This document shows positions 17,725-24,031 of a DNA stretch of 64,000 nucleotides, piece by piece. Made by a program: the position numbers and the translations under genes. How positions within the stretch are numbered: the first letter of the stretch is position 1; every line of letters starts with the position of its first letter. The notes under the pieces were generated by a model. The model saw only the letters and a list, made by a program, of their open reading frames with translations. It had not been told where the DNA came from and did not search any database. The DNA is from JACCYI01 sp963828075 (GTDB lineage: Bacteria > Actinomycetota > Thermoleophilia > Solirubrobacterales > Solirubrobacteraceae), in contig CAWHDH010000017.1 in assembly GCA_963828075.1 (NCBI GenBank), forward strand, positions 1,054,001 through 1,118,000, read 5' to 3'.

Positions 17725-18749
17725 ACGCCGGCCGAGATCGCCCTGCCGGCGACCGCCGCGGCGCGCTCCACGAGCTCGACGTACTCCGCGAAGCCGTCGG
17801 CGTAGAGCGCCTGGGGGCCGTCGCAGACGGCGGCCTCCGGGTGCGGGTGGATCTCAGTGATGAGCCCGTCGGCGCCCGCCGCGGCGGCCGCCAGCGACAG
17901 CGGCCCGACGAGGTCGCGCCGGCCCGCCGCGTGCGACGGGTCGACGATCACCGGCAGGTGCGAGAGCTCCTGCAGGACGGGGACGGCGGTCAGGTCGAGC
18001 GTGTAGCGGTACGCGGTCTCGAATGTGCGGATCCCGCGCTCGCAGAGCAGCACGTTCGGGTTGCCCTCCTTGAGCACGTACTCCGCCGCCATCAGCAGCT
18101 CCTCGAGCGTGGCCGAGGCGCCGCGCTTGATCAGCACGGGGCGGCCGGAGCGGCCGATCTCGGTGAGCAGCCCGTAGTTCTGCATGTTGCGGGCGCCGAC
18201 CTGGATGACGTCGGCGACCTCGAGCACGAGCTCGACGTCGCGGGCGTCGAGCAGCTCGGTGACGATCGGCAGGCCGGTCTCCTCCTTGGCCTCGGCCAGC
18301 AGCCGCAGGCCCTCCTGCCCGAGCCCCTGGAAGGAGTACGGCGACGAGCGCGGCTTGTAGGCGCCGCCGCGGAACAGCGAGCCGCCGCCGTCGCGGACGA
18401 TGCGGGCGGTCTCGAGGACCTGCTCGCGCGACTCGACCGTGCACGGGCCGGCGATCATCGAGAAGTGGCCGCCGCCGATCTTGCGGCCGTCGATCTCGAC
18501 GACCGTCCGGTCACCGCCGCGGAACTGGCTGGACGCGAGCTTGTACGGCTTGAGGATCGGCACGACCTGGGAGACGCCCGGGGCGCCCTCGAGGCCCAGC
18601 CGGGCCACGTGCTCGCGGTCGCCGATGGCGCCGATCACGGTCACCTCGTCGCCGCGCGAGGGGTGCGCGCGGGCGCCGCAGGATTCGATTCGGTCCAACA
18701 CGGCCTGGATCTCTGCTTCGGTGGCCGTGGCCTTCATCACGATCATCAT
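17721..18749 (-). CDS. aroF: 3-deoxy-7-phosphoheptulonate (DAHP) synthase with regulatory domain
   Basis: 342 residues. It condenses PEP and erythrose-4-phosphate in the first committed step of aromatic synthesis. It is of the I-beta type: a ferredoxin-like N-terminal regulatory domain of about 70 residues, as in the Thermotoga enzyme, then the barrel with HFSMIAGPCTVES, FRGGAYKPRSSPYSFQG and VGARNMQNY. DPSHAAGRRD near the C-terminus carries a metal His. Two consecutive Met codons begin the frame at 18749. The gene follows a 236-bp leader containing a 34-codon ORF rich in Tyr, Trp and Phe near its end and an 11-bp inverted repeat, a strong hint of attenuation by aromatic amino acid supply. 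Confidence 0.95.
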   Translation of the reverse strand: MMIVMKATATEAEIQAVLDRIESCGARAHPSRGDEVTVIGAIGDREHVARLGLEGAPGVSQVVPILKPYKLASSQFRGGDRTVVEIDGRKIGGGHFSMIAGPCTVESREQVLETARIVRDGGGSLFRGGAYKPRSSPYSFQGLGQEGLRLLAEAKEETGLPIVTELLDARDVELVLEVADVIQVGARNMQNYGLLTEIGRSGRPVLIKRGASATLEELLMAAEYVLKEGNPNVLLCERGIRTFETAYRYTLDLTAVPVLQELSHLPVIVDPSHAAGRRDLVGPLSLAAAAAGADGLITEIHPHPEAAVCDGPQALYADGFAEYVELVERAAAVAGRAISAGV

Positions 18750-18822
18750 CTGGGTGGGCCTTTCAAGGAGTCGCCTGGGAACGATACGGAGCGGGGGTGG
18801 GCGTTGGATGCCCGCTGTGGGC

Positions 18823-18882
18823 GGCGCTCGGCCTCAAGGGCCCTGAGATGGACGGCGCGCGAGGGTGCGCCGGCCGAGCGCC
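18823..18882 (-). promoter_or_regulatory. Candidate attenuator stem of the aroF-tyrA-aroA operon
   Basis: GGCGCTCGGCC (read on the minus strand, 18882-18872) is perfectly complementary to GGCCGAGCGCC (18833-18823). The first arm begins on the last base of the leader-ORF stop codon. Nested pairings lie inside: GGCGC/GCGCC and CTCAGGGCCCTTGAG. The segment GGGCCC(TT) can also pair with AAAGGCCC just before the aroF start, which would mask its ribosome binding site. Alternative pairings of this kind are typical of amino-acid attenuators. Whether the end effect is termination or blocked translation cannot be decided by eye; no U-run is present. Confidence 0.6.
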
Positions 18883-18986
18883 TAGCTAAATCGCCAGGCG
18901 GAATAGACGGCGTAGGCGTACGCGGCAGCCGGCGCGTCGACGGAGTCGACGGGGGTGATGCGGGGCTGGAAAGTGCGTTCGGCCAT
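18882..18986 (-). CDS. Aromatic leader peptide upstream of aroF (34 aa)
   Basis: An ATG at 18986 opens a 34-codon frame ending in TAG at 18882. Its last 12 residues before the final Ser are AYAYAVYSAWRF: Tyr at 23, 25 and 28, Trp at 31, Phe at 33, with another Phe at 6. Clustering of all three aromatic residues just before the stop, directly upstream of DAHP synthase and prephenate dehydrogenase genes, is the classical plan of an attenuation leader. An 11-bp perfect inverted repeat starts at its stop codon. No good ribosome binding site is visible; TAGAAAT about 15 bp upstream of the ATG may be the -10, giving a very short 5' leader. The ORF is too small to support by homology, so the case rests on composition and position. 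Confidence 0.65.
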   Translation of the reverse strand: MAERTFQPRITPVDSVDAPAAAYAYAVYSAWRFS

Positions 18987-19055
18987 GTGGCGTCTGGGGG
19001 ATTTCTAGCAGAAGTACAGGGGGTGGATCGGCGAATGTTGCCCGGGACTTGAGGC

Positions 19056-19892
19056 TCAGCCCGCGGTGAGCATCGCCGCGCCGCCGAGCGCGAGCGCGAC
19101 CCCGAGACCCTGGCGCGAGCTGAGCCGCTCGCCGAGCAGCGCCCGCGCGAGCAGCACCGTGGTGACGGGATAGAGCGATCCGAGCACGGCGACGACGGCG
19201 TGCGAGCCCTCCTCGGAGGCGATGGCAAACAGCGCGTTGGCGCCGGTGTCGGCCGCGCCGACGGCCAGGACCGGCGCCAGCGAGCGGGCATCGCCGGCCG
19301 GCCGGGTGCGCGTGAGCAGGATGGCCGCGAAGACCGCGATCACCGAGGCACCACGGGCGGCGGCGACGACGCCGAGCCCGGAGGAACCGGGCGCGGCGGC
19401 GCCCTGCTGCAGCAGCGTCAGGACGGTCCCGATGCCCAGCGCCGCAGCGGCGGCGAGGCCGATGACGCGCGGCGTCAGCGCCAGGGCGGCGTCCTCGCGG
19501 CGCGCGATGAGCACGACGCCGACGAGCGCGACGACCATGCCGGCGACCGCGATCGGCCCGGGCGTGTCGCCGCCGGCCACCGCGACGGCCACGGGGACGA
19601 CGGCGCCGCACGCCGACAACGGCGCCACCAGGCTCATCGCGCCCTCGGCGAGCGCCTTGTAGAAAATCGCCAGCGCCAGCGCGCCGGTGACGCCGGAAGC
19701 CACGCCCCACAGCGCACCCTCCGTGCTCAGCGGCGAGTCGGTGAGCAGGACGAGCAGCCCGACCGTGACCAGCCCGGCGAGCTGGCTCAGGCCCGCGACG
19801 ATGAGGATCGCCAGCCGGCGGGCGGCGACGCCGCCGAGATAGTCGGCGCCGCCCCAGAGCGCGGCCGACGCGATGGCGAGGAAGATGGACAT
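19056..19892 (-). CDS. EamA/DMT-superfamily transporter
   Basis: 278 residues with about ten hydrophobic segments in two repeats, the layout of drug/metabolite transporters with paired EamA domains. SIFLAIASAALWGGADYLGG begins the first helix and LGSLYPVTTVLLARALLGE, close to the end, is the second-repeat signature. Substrate unknown; members export amino acids, sugars or drugs. The start at 19892 is preferred because it begins the first helix; a longer frame would overlap the divergent GntR gene. Only 25 bp separate the two starts and they hold a near-palindrome, so the neighbouring GntR regulator probably controls this gene. Confidence 0.85.
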   Translation of the reverse strand: MSIFLAIASAALWGGADYLGGVAARRLAILIVAGLSQLAGLVTVGLLVLLTDSPLSTEGALWGVASGVTGALALAIFYKALAEGAMSLVAPLSACGAVVPVAVAVAGGDTPGPIAVAGMVVALVGVVLIARREDAALALTPRVIGLAAAAALGIGTVLTLLQQGAAAPGSSGLGVVAAARGASVIAVFAAILLTRTRPAGDARSLAPVLAVGAADTGANALFAIASEEGSHAVVAVLGSLYPVTTVLLARALLGERLSSRQGLGVALALGGAAMLTAG

Positions 19893-19898
19893 GCCATT

Positions 19899-19908
19899 TG
19901 ATATACCA
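19899..19908. promoter_or_regulatory. Putative GntR operator in the divergent DMT/GntR gap
   Basis: TGATATACCA is a near-palindrome of the TGGTATACCA kind bound by FCD-type GntR proteins. It lies in the 25-bp gap between the two start codons and overlaps TATA-like hexamers for both directions (TATATC before the transporter gene), so one dimer could repress both promoters. Confidence 0.5.
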
Positions 19909-19917
19909 GATGCACGA

Positions 19918-20583
19918 ATGCGGCCGCTTCCACGCACCACGCTGTCCGACGGCGCGTACGCCGCGCTGCTCGACGCGATCGTCACCGGCGAGCTTCCGCC
20001 CGGCGCGCGGCTGCGCGATCAGGAGCTCGCCGAGCGCCTCGGCACGAGTCGCACCCCCGTCCGCGAGGCGCTGCGCCGGCTGGCGGACGAGGGCTTGGTC
20101 GAGGTGGTCCCCCAGGCGGCGACGCGCGTCGCCCCGGTCGACCTCGACCGCGCCGCGCACGCGTTCCCGGTCGTCGCCGCGCTGCAGGCGCTCGCGACGC
20201 GGCTCGGCGTCCCGGGCCTGACCCGCCGGGCGCTCGACCGGATGCGCCGCCACGACGCCGAGCGGGCGCGGGCGCTGCGCGCCGGCGACATCCCCGCCGC
20301 GATCGCCGCCGACGACGCCTTCCACGATGTGCTGATCGAGGCGGCCGGCAACCACGAGCTGCGTCGCAGCCTCGACCGGCTGATGCCCCAGATCCGCCGG
20401 CTCGACCTCCTGCACTTCCGCGCGCTGAGCCGCGACGAGGCGCCCGACGACAGCCTCGCGATCATCGACGCCTGTGCCCGCGGTGCTGCCGACGAGGCGG
20501 CCGCGCTGGTCGAGGGGAGCTTCCTGCGGCTCGGCGAGGCGGTCGCCGAGCTCCTGCGCCGGCAGGCGGAGACGGCGGAGTGA
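19918..20583 (+). CDS. GntR family transcriptional regulator (FCD type)
   Basis: 221 residues. The N-terminal winged helix contains GELPPGARLRDQELAERLG and SRTPVREALRRLADEGLVEV, the standard GntR signature. The C-terminal all-helical FCD domain has DDAFHDVLIEAAGNHELRRS, where Asp and His normally bind metal and ligand. The ATG at 19918 is chosen because it begins the conserved domain and leaves a gap to the divergent transporter; an in-frame ATG at 19873 would overlap it. The 3' end overlaps the B3/B4-domain gene by 4 bp (GTGA). It probably regulates the divergent DMT transporter and its own operon. Confidence 0.9.
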   Translation: MRPLPRTTLSDGAYAALLDAIVTGELPPGARLRDQELAERLGTSRTPVREALRRLADEGLVEVVPQAATRVAPVDLDRAAHAFPVVAALQALATRLGVPGLTRRALDRMRRHDAERARALRAGDIPAAIAADDAFHDVLIEAAGNHELRRSLDRLMPQIRRLDLLHFRALSRDEAPDDSLAIIDACARGAADEAAALVEGSFLRLGEAVAELLRRQAETAE

Positions 20584-21296
20584 GCGAGGCGCGGACCGCT
20601 GAGTCGATCGCCGCCCGGGTCGACGCCGCGGTCGCCGGGCGCCACCCGGACTACGCGGCCGTCGTCGTGCTCGCCGACAACGTCGCCAACCGCCCGACCG
20701 ACGCGGCCGCCGACGCGCTGCTGCGTGAGGCCGAGGCGTTCGCGGCCACGCTGCTCGAGCCCGTCGCCGCCCACCCCCACCTCGCGGCCTGGCGCGCCGC
20801 CTTCGCCGCCAACGGCATCAAGGCCAAGCGCCATCCTTGCTCAGCGGAGGCCCTCGTGCGCCGGGCGCGGACGCCCGCCGGCCTCCCGCGCATCAACGCG
20901 CTCGTCGACCTCTACAACGCGATCTCGGTGCTGCACGTCCTGCCGGTCGGCGGCGAGGACCGCGACGCGCTGCGCGGGACCAACGTGCTGCGGCTCGCCA
21001 CCGGCGACGAGCCGTGCGACGTCCGCAACGGCGACGGCGCGACAGAGGCGGCGCTGCCCGGCGAACCCGTCTGGGCCGACGACGCCGGGATCACCTGCCG
21101 CCGCTGGAGCTGGCGCCAGGGCGAGCGGACGCGTCTGACCCTCGGCACCAGGCGCGCCCTGTTCGTGCTGGAGCGTGTCGAGCCCATGCCGCTCGGCGCG
21201 CTGGATGCCGCGGCGGCCGCGCTCGGTGAGCGGCTGGTGGCGTGGTGGCCGGAGGTGAGCATCGAGGCGAGCCATGCCTCTATAATAGAGGCATGA
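20580..21296 (+). CDS. B3/B4 tRNA-binding domain protein
   Basis: 238 residues, GTG start in a GTGA overlap with the GntR gene. It matches stand-alone B3/B4 domain proteins, related to the editing region of the phenylalanyl-tRNA synthetase beta subunit: AAFAANGIKAKRHPCSAEAL, INALVDLYNAISVLHVLPVG and WSWRQGERTRLT are typical. In PheT this fold hydrolyses mischarged Tyr-tRNAPhe; free-standing members are of unproven function and may deacylate tRNAs or bind amino acids. Pairing with a GntR regulator and a DMT transporter suggests an amino-acid-related small operon, by inference only. Its end overlaps the palindrome and start codon of the next gene. Confidence 0.8.
   Translation: MSEARTAESIAARVDAAVAGRHPDYAAVVVLADNVANRPTDAAADALLREAEAFAATLLEPVAAHPHLAAWRAAFAANGIKAKRHPCSAEALVRRARTPAGLPRINALVDLYNAISVLHVLPVGGEDRDALRGTNVLRLATGDEPCDVRNGDGATEAALPGEPVWADDAGITCRRWSWRQGERTRLTLGTRRALFVLERVEPMPLGALDAAAAALGERLVAWWPEVSIEASHASIIEA
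21273..21295. promoter_or_regulatory. 23-bp perfect palindrome over the -10 box and start codon of the SnoaL-HxlR operon
   Basis: A perfect palindrome with 11-bp arms around a central A; the core is GCCTCTATAATAGAGGC (21276-21292). It contains a consensus TATAAT (21281-21286) that ends 6 bp before the ATG at 21293, and the palindrome runs into that ATG. It is most likely the operator of the HxlR regulator encoded second in the operon, so autoregulated, with a leaderless transcript. Confidence 0.75.
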
Positions 21297-21691
21297 CGAC
21301 TCCGATCACACGCGACATCCACCTCATCGACGCCCTCGCCGATCCATCGTCCGCCGGGGTGGAGAAGACGTTCGCGGACGAAGTCCGTTTCCGCAGCCCT
21401 TACGCCGACTACGCGGGCCGCGCCGACGTCGCGCATCTCGTGGGCCTGATCCGCGGCGTGCTCGTCGACTTGGAGCTCGTGCACCGGCTCCACGAGCAGG
21501 CGACAACCATCAGCCTCTTCGAGGCGCGCGTCGCAGAAGAGAACGTGCAGGGCTTGCTGTTCGAGCAGGACGACAACGCCGGCCGTCTCGTCGACGCCAC
21601 CCTCACGATCCGCCCTTACGCCGGACTGCGCGCGGCCATGAAGGCGATGCAGGCGCGCATGGAAGCCGCGCCGCTCCCCGGTGCCGGCTGA
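21293..21691 (+). CDS. SnoaL/NTF2-like small protein
   Basis: 132 residues. The pattern of an N-terminal helix, EKTFADEVRFRSPYADYAGR, VAHLVGLIRGVL and a C-terminal sheet ending in DATLTIRPYAGLRAAMKAM fits the NTF2/SnoaL alpha-beta cone fold, whose members include isomerases, cyclases and binding proteins. No catalytic residue can be assigned with confidence. The ATG at 21293 lies inside a 23-bp palindrome and 6 bp after TATAAT, so the mRNA is probably leaderless. The next gene starts 10 bp before this one ends. Being first in an operon with an HxlR regulator suggests an inducible detoxification or stress role. Confidence 0.8.
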   Translation: MTTPITRDIHLIDALADPSSAGVEKTFADEVRFRSPYADYAGRADVAHLVGLIRGVLVDLELVHRLHEQATTISLFEARVAEENVQGLLFEQDDNAGRLVDATLTIRPYAGLRAAMKAMQARMEAAPLPGAG

Positions 21692-22043
21692 ACCACGGCC
21701 CCGCAGTCGGCCCGGCACACGCGTCCGCGGGTCGGACACGGGCCGGCCGATCATGGCCCTGTTCGACCTCGCGGGCCGGCGCTGGACCCTACGCGTCCTC
21801 TGGGAACTGTCCGAGGCCGGCGAGCCGCTCACCTTCCGCGAGCTCAAGTCACGCTGCGCCGACATGTCCTCCAGCGTGCTCACCCGCCGCGTCGCCGAGC
21901 TACGCGACGCGCGACTGGTCGCGCGAAACGATGACGGCTACGGCCTCAGCGACCTCGGGAGTGACCTCGTCACGAGCATGCAACCGCTGCTGGCGTGGTC
22001 CCAGACCTGGGCGACGGAACTGCGAGACACCACCGGCGAGTAG
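21681..22043 (+). CDS. HxlR family transcriptional regulator
   Basis: 120 residues from a GTG that overlaps the end of the SnoaL-like gene. The winged-helix HxlR domain spans most of the protein: GRRWTLRVLWELSEAGEPLT, FRELKSRCADMSSSVLTRRV and VARNDDGYGLSDLGSDL. Family members respond to electrophiles or oxidants, often through a cysteine near the N-terminus, but here the only Cys is in the recognition-helix region (SRCAD). The 23-bp palindrome at the operon promoter is the obvious binding site. An alternative start would be the ATG at 21753. Confidence 0.88.
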   Translation: MPAEPRPRSRPGTRVRGSDTGRPIMALFDLAGRRWTLRVLWELSEAGEPLTFRELKSRCADMSSSVLTRRVAELRDARLVARNDDGYGLSDLGSDLVTSMQPLLAWSQTWATELRDTTGE

Positions 22044-22078
22044 CGCGCGATACCTCCGCGGGTGGATCGCCGCCACCA

Positions 22079-22516
22079 TCAGCCGATCTTCTCCGCCAGC
22101 TCGACGATGATCCCCGCCGGCCCGCGCACGTAGCAGAGCCAGTAGCTGTCCTCGTAGTTCACCAGCTCGCCGACCAGCTCGCCGCCGTGCGCTCGAAGGG
22201 CCGCAAGGGACGCCTCGACGTCGTCGACGAGGAACAGGATGTGGCGGATGCCCGGGGCGTTGGGCGGCGCCGCCCTGTTGTCGCCCTCGTATGCGGGCAG
22301 GCGGTACTTGGCGAGCTCGAGCTTGCTGCTGTCGTCCGGGGTCCGCAGGATCACGACGTCCGCCTGCACACCCTCCAGGCCGTTGATGCGGTCCACCAGG
22401 CGGCCCTCGACCGAGGCCTCGCCCTCCACTTCCAGGCCGAGCGCGACGAAGAACGCCGACGCCGCCGCGAGATCGTCGACGACGATGCCGATGTGCTCCA
22501 GGCGCTGGACGGTCAT
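22079..22516 (-). CDS. VOC family (glyoxalase/dioxygenase-fold) protein
   Basis: 145 residues. RLEHIGIVVDDLAAASAFF opens the first beta-alpha-beta-beta-beta module and IRHILFLVDDVEASLAAL the second; YWLCYVRGPAGIIVELAE closes the fold. His7 and Glu near the C-terminus (IVELAE) are at metal-ligand positions of glyoxalase I-like proteins. The substrate is not predictable. The start overlaps the stop of a 20-codon ORF (ATGA) that carries the only good ribosome binding site, so the gene may depend on coupling. The 3' end is convergent with hxlR. Confidence 0.85.
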   Translation of the reverse strand: MTVQRLEHIGIVVDDLAAASAFFVALGLEVEGEASVEGRLVDRINGLEGVQADVVILRTPDDSSKLELAKYRLPAYEGDNRAAPPNAPGIRHILFLVDDVEASLAALRAHGGELVGELVNYEDSYWLCYVRGPAGIIVELAEKIG

Positions 22517-22575
22517 GAACGGCCTCCGGCCAGCGCCTGCGGCGTGTCCTCGTCGTGCAGCAGGTACTTCGGCAT
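22513..22575 (-). CDS. 20-codon ORF coupled to the VOC gene
   Basis: MPKYLLHDEDTPQALAGGRS, with a strong AGGAGA ribosome binding site 5 bp before its ATG and an ATGA overlap with the VOC gene. It may be a leader for translational coupling, or the truncated remnant of a longer protein (MPKYLL starts are common in YCII-like proteins). No function can be assigned. Confidence 0.45.
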   Translation of the reverse strand: MPKYLLHDEDTPQALAGGRS

Positions 22576-22659
22576 CGTGGTCTCCTGGTGTCGAGGGCCG
22601 CGCTGTCGAGGCCCTTCACCGTGGTGAGCGGAGCCGGCCGGCGCTTCTCGACATGGAAT

Positions 22660-22672
22660 CACTCATTGAGTG
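22660..22672. promoter_or_regulatory. Palindromic operator-like site upstream of the VOC operon
   Basis: CACTCATTGAGTG is a perfect 13-bp palindrome of the type bound by TetR/MarR-like regulators, in the gap between the ROK gene end and the 20-codon ORF. No regulator of that type is adjacent. Confidence 0.4.
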
Positions 22673-22676
22673 CCAC

Positions 22677-23867
22677 TCACCCGCCCACTCGCTCAGACGC
22701 GGCCTGGGCCGCGACGGACACCGCCCCCACGAGCTCCGACCGCAGGCCCAGCTCCGCGGTCCGGATGTCGACGGCCTGCGCGATGGCGGGCTGCGCGCGG
22801 CGGTCGATCGCCTCGCGGACGCCGCGCGCGAGCGGCTCCCCAGCCGTCCCCAGCTCGCCGCCGAGGACGATGACCGCGGGGTTCAGGCAGTTGCAGAGGT
22901 CGGCGAGCACCCGGCCGAGCGTCCGCCCGGCCTCGGCGAGCAGGCGCGCGGCGACCGGGTCGGCGCTGATGGCCGTCAGGGAGAGGTCGGGCTCCGGGCC
23001 CGCGGCGGCCTCGATGCGGGTCTCCGCGAGCTGCCGGTGGATCTCGGTGATCGACACGATGGTCTCGAGGCACCCCTGGTTGCCGCAGCGGCACCAGGTC
23101 CCGGTGCCCGCCGTGCCGACCTGCGTGTGGCCGATCTCGCCGGTTACGCCGATGGCGCCGCGATACGGCTCACCGTTGAGGACGAGGCCGGCGCCGATCC
23201 CGTGCGACGCCTTCACGTAGATGAAGTCGCGGCACCCGCGCGCGGCGCCGGAGCGCAGCTCGCCGCGCGCGCCCATGTCGGCGTCGTTGAGCACCTGCAC
23301 GGGGCGCCCGATCCGGCGCGACAGCTCGTCGTCCGGCGCGACGTCGACCCAGCCCGAGAGGATCGTCGGCGACCGGACGCGGTTCGTCTCGAGGTCCAGC
23401 GGGCCCGGGATCCCCGCCGCGACGGCGAGCACGCGCGAGAGCGGCGTGTCCGTGTCCGCCAGCAGCCGCTCGACGAGCCCGGCCACGGTGTCGAGAGCCG
23501 GCGTGGCCTGCTCGTCGACATCGAGCGCCAGCCGCTGCTCGGCGACGATCCGGCCGGTGGTCTCGGCGAGCGCGACCGACACGTGGGCGTGGCCGAAGTC
23601 CACGCCGACGACCATCCCGTCGGGCCCGGCGGGATGCAGGACCGCCGATGGCCGCCCGGCCGCTCCGCGCCCGGGCGGAGCGGCCCGCTCCTCGACGATC
23701 AGGCCGTCGGCCAGCAGCGCGCCGACGCCTTCGGCCACCGCGCTGCGCGACAGCCCGGTCAGCCGTGAGAGCTCGGCACGGGTGACGGCGCCGCGGTCGC
23801 GGACGGCCGCCAGCAGCTGCTCGCGCGATCGACGCCGGCGGGGCGACAGCGTGCCGGGCTCGCTCAT
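22677..23867 (-). CDS. ROK family transcriptional repressor
   Basis: 396 residues from the ATG at 23867. The N-terminal winged helix (about 15-75) contains TRAELSRLTGLSRSAVAEGV. The sugar-kinase-like domain has VVGVDFGHAHV, AAGIPGPLD, GIGAGLVLNG and GEIGHTQV, then the zinc motif CRCGNQGC of ROK repressors. Such proteins bind sugars and control sugar-use genes. It is divergent from the GH3 glucosidase gene. A putative -10 TATCGT ends 7 bp before the ATG and a 25-bp inverted repeat lies just upstream, which suggests autoregulation. An upstream in-frame ATG at 24002 would span that promoter region and is unlikely. Confidence 0.92.
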   Translation of the reverse strand: MSEPGTLSPRRRRSREQLLAAVRDRGAVTRAELSRLTGLSRSAVAEGVGALLADGLIVEERAAPPGRGAAGRPSAVLHPAGPDGMVVGVDFGHAHVSVALAETTGRIVAEQRLALDVDEQATPALDTVAGLVERLLADTDTPLSRVLAVAAGIPGPLDLETNRVRSPTILSGWVDVAPDDELSRRIGRPVQVLNDADMGARGELRSGAARGCRDFIYVKASHGIGAGLVLNGEPYRGAIGVTGEIGHTQVGTAGTGTWCRCGNQGCLETIVSITEIHRQLAETRIEAAAGPEPDLSLTAISADPVAARLLAEAGRTLGRVLADLCNCLNPAVIVLGGELGTAGEPLARGVREAIDRRAQPAIAQAVDIRTAELGLRSELVGAVSVAAQAASERVGG

Positions 23868-23883
23868 CGGCGCGACGATACTC

Positions 23884-23908
23884 CATTCATCCTCCCACCG
23901 GATGAATG
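23884..23908. promoter_or_regulatory. Inverted repeat operator for the ROK gene
   Basis: CATTCATCC (23884-23892) and GGATGAATG (23900-23908) are perfect 9-bp arms with a 7-bp spacer. The site abuts the putative ROK promoter (TATCGT, 23875-23880), consistent with self-repression. Confidence 0.6.
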
Positions 23909-23926
23909 CCACGTACAAATTTCCTC

Positions 23927-23955
23927 TTGACGTGCGAAATCGATTTCGGTAGGAC
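23927..23955 (+). promoter_or_regulatory. GH3 gene promoter with palindromic operator in the spacer
   Basis: TTGACG (23927-23932) and TAGGAC (23950-23955) are spaced by 17 bp. The spacer holds CGAAATCGATTTCG (23935-23948), a perfect 14-bp palindrome with central CG, the pattern of LacI-family operators at glycosidase genes. A repressor here would block RNA polymerase. Confidence 0.7.
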
Positions 23956-24031
23956 TCCAGGAACTGGCAAGGGTGAGGAGCGGGCCGGGTTCGGCTGCGC
24001 ATCCGTGCGTCACAAACTGGAAGGAGCAGCC

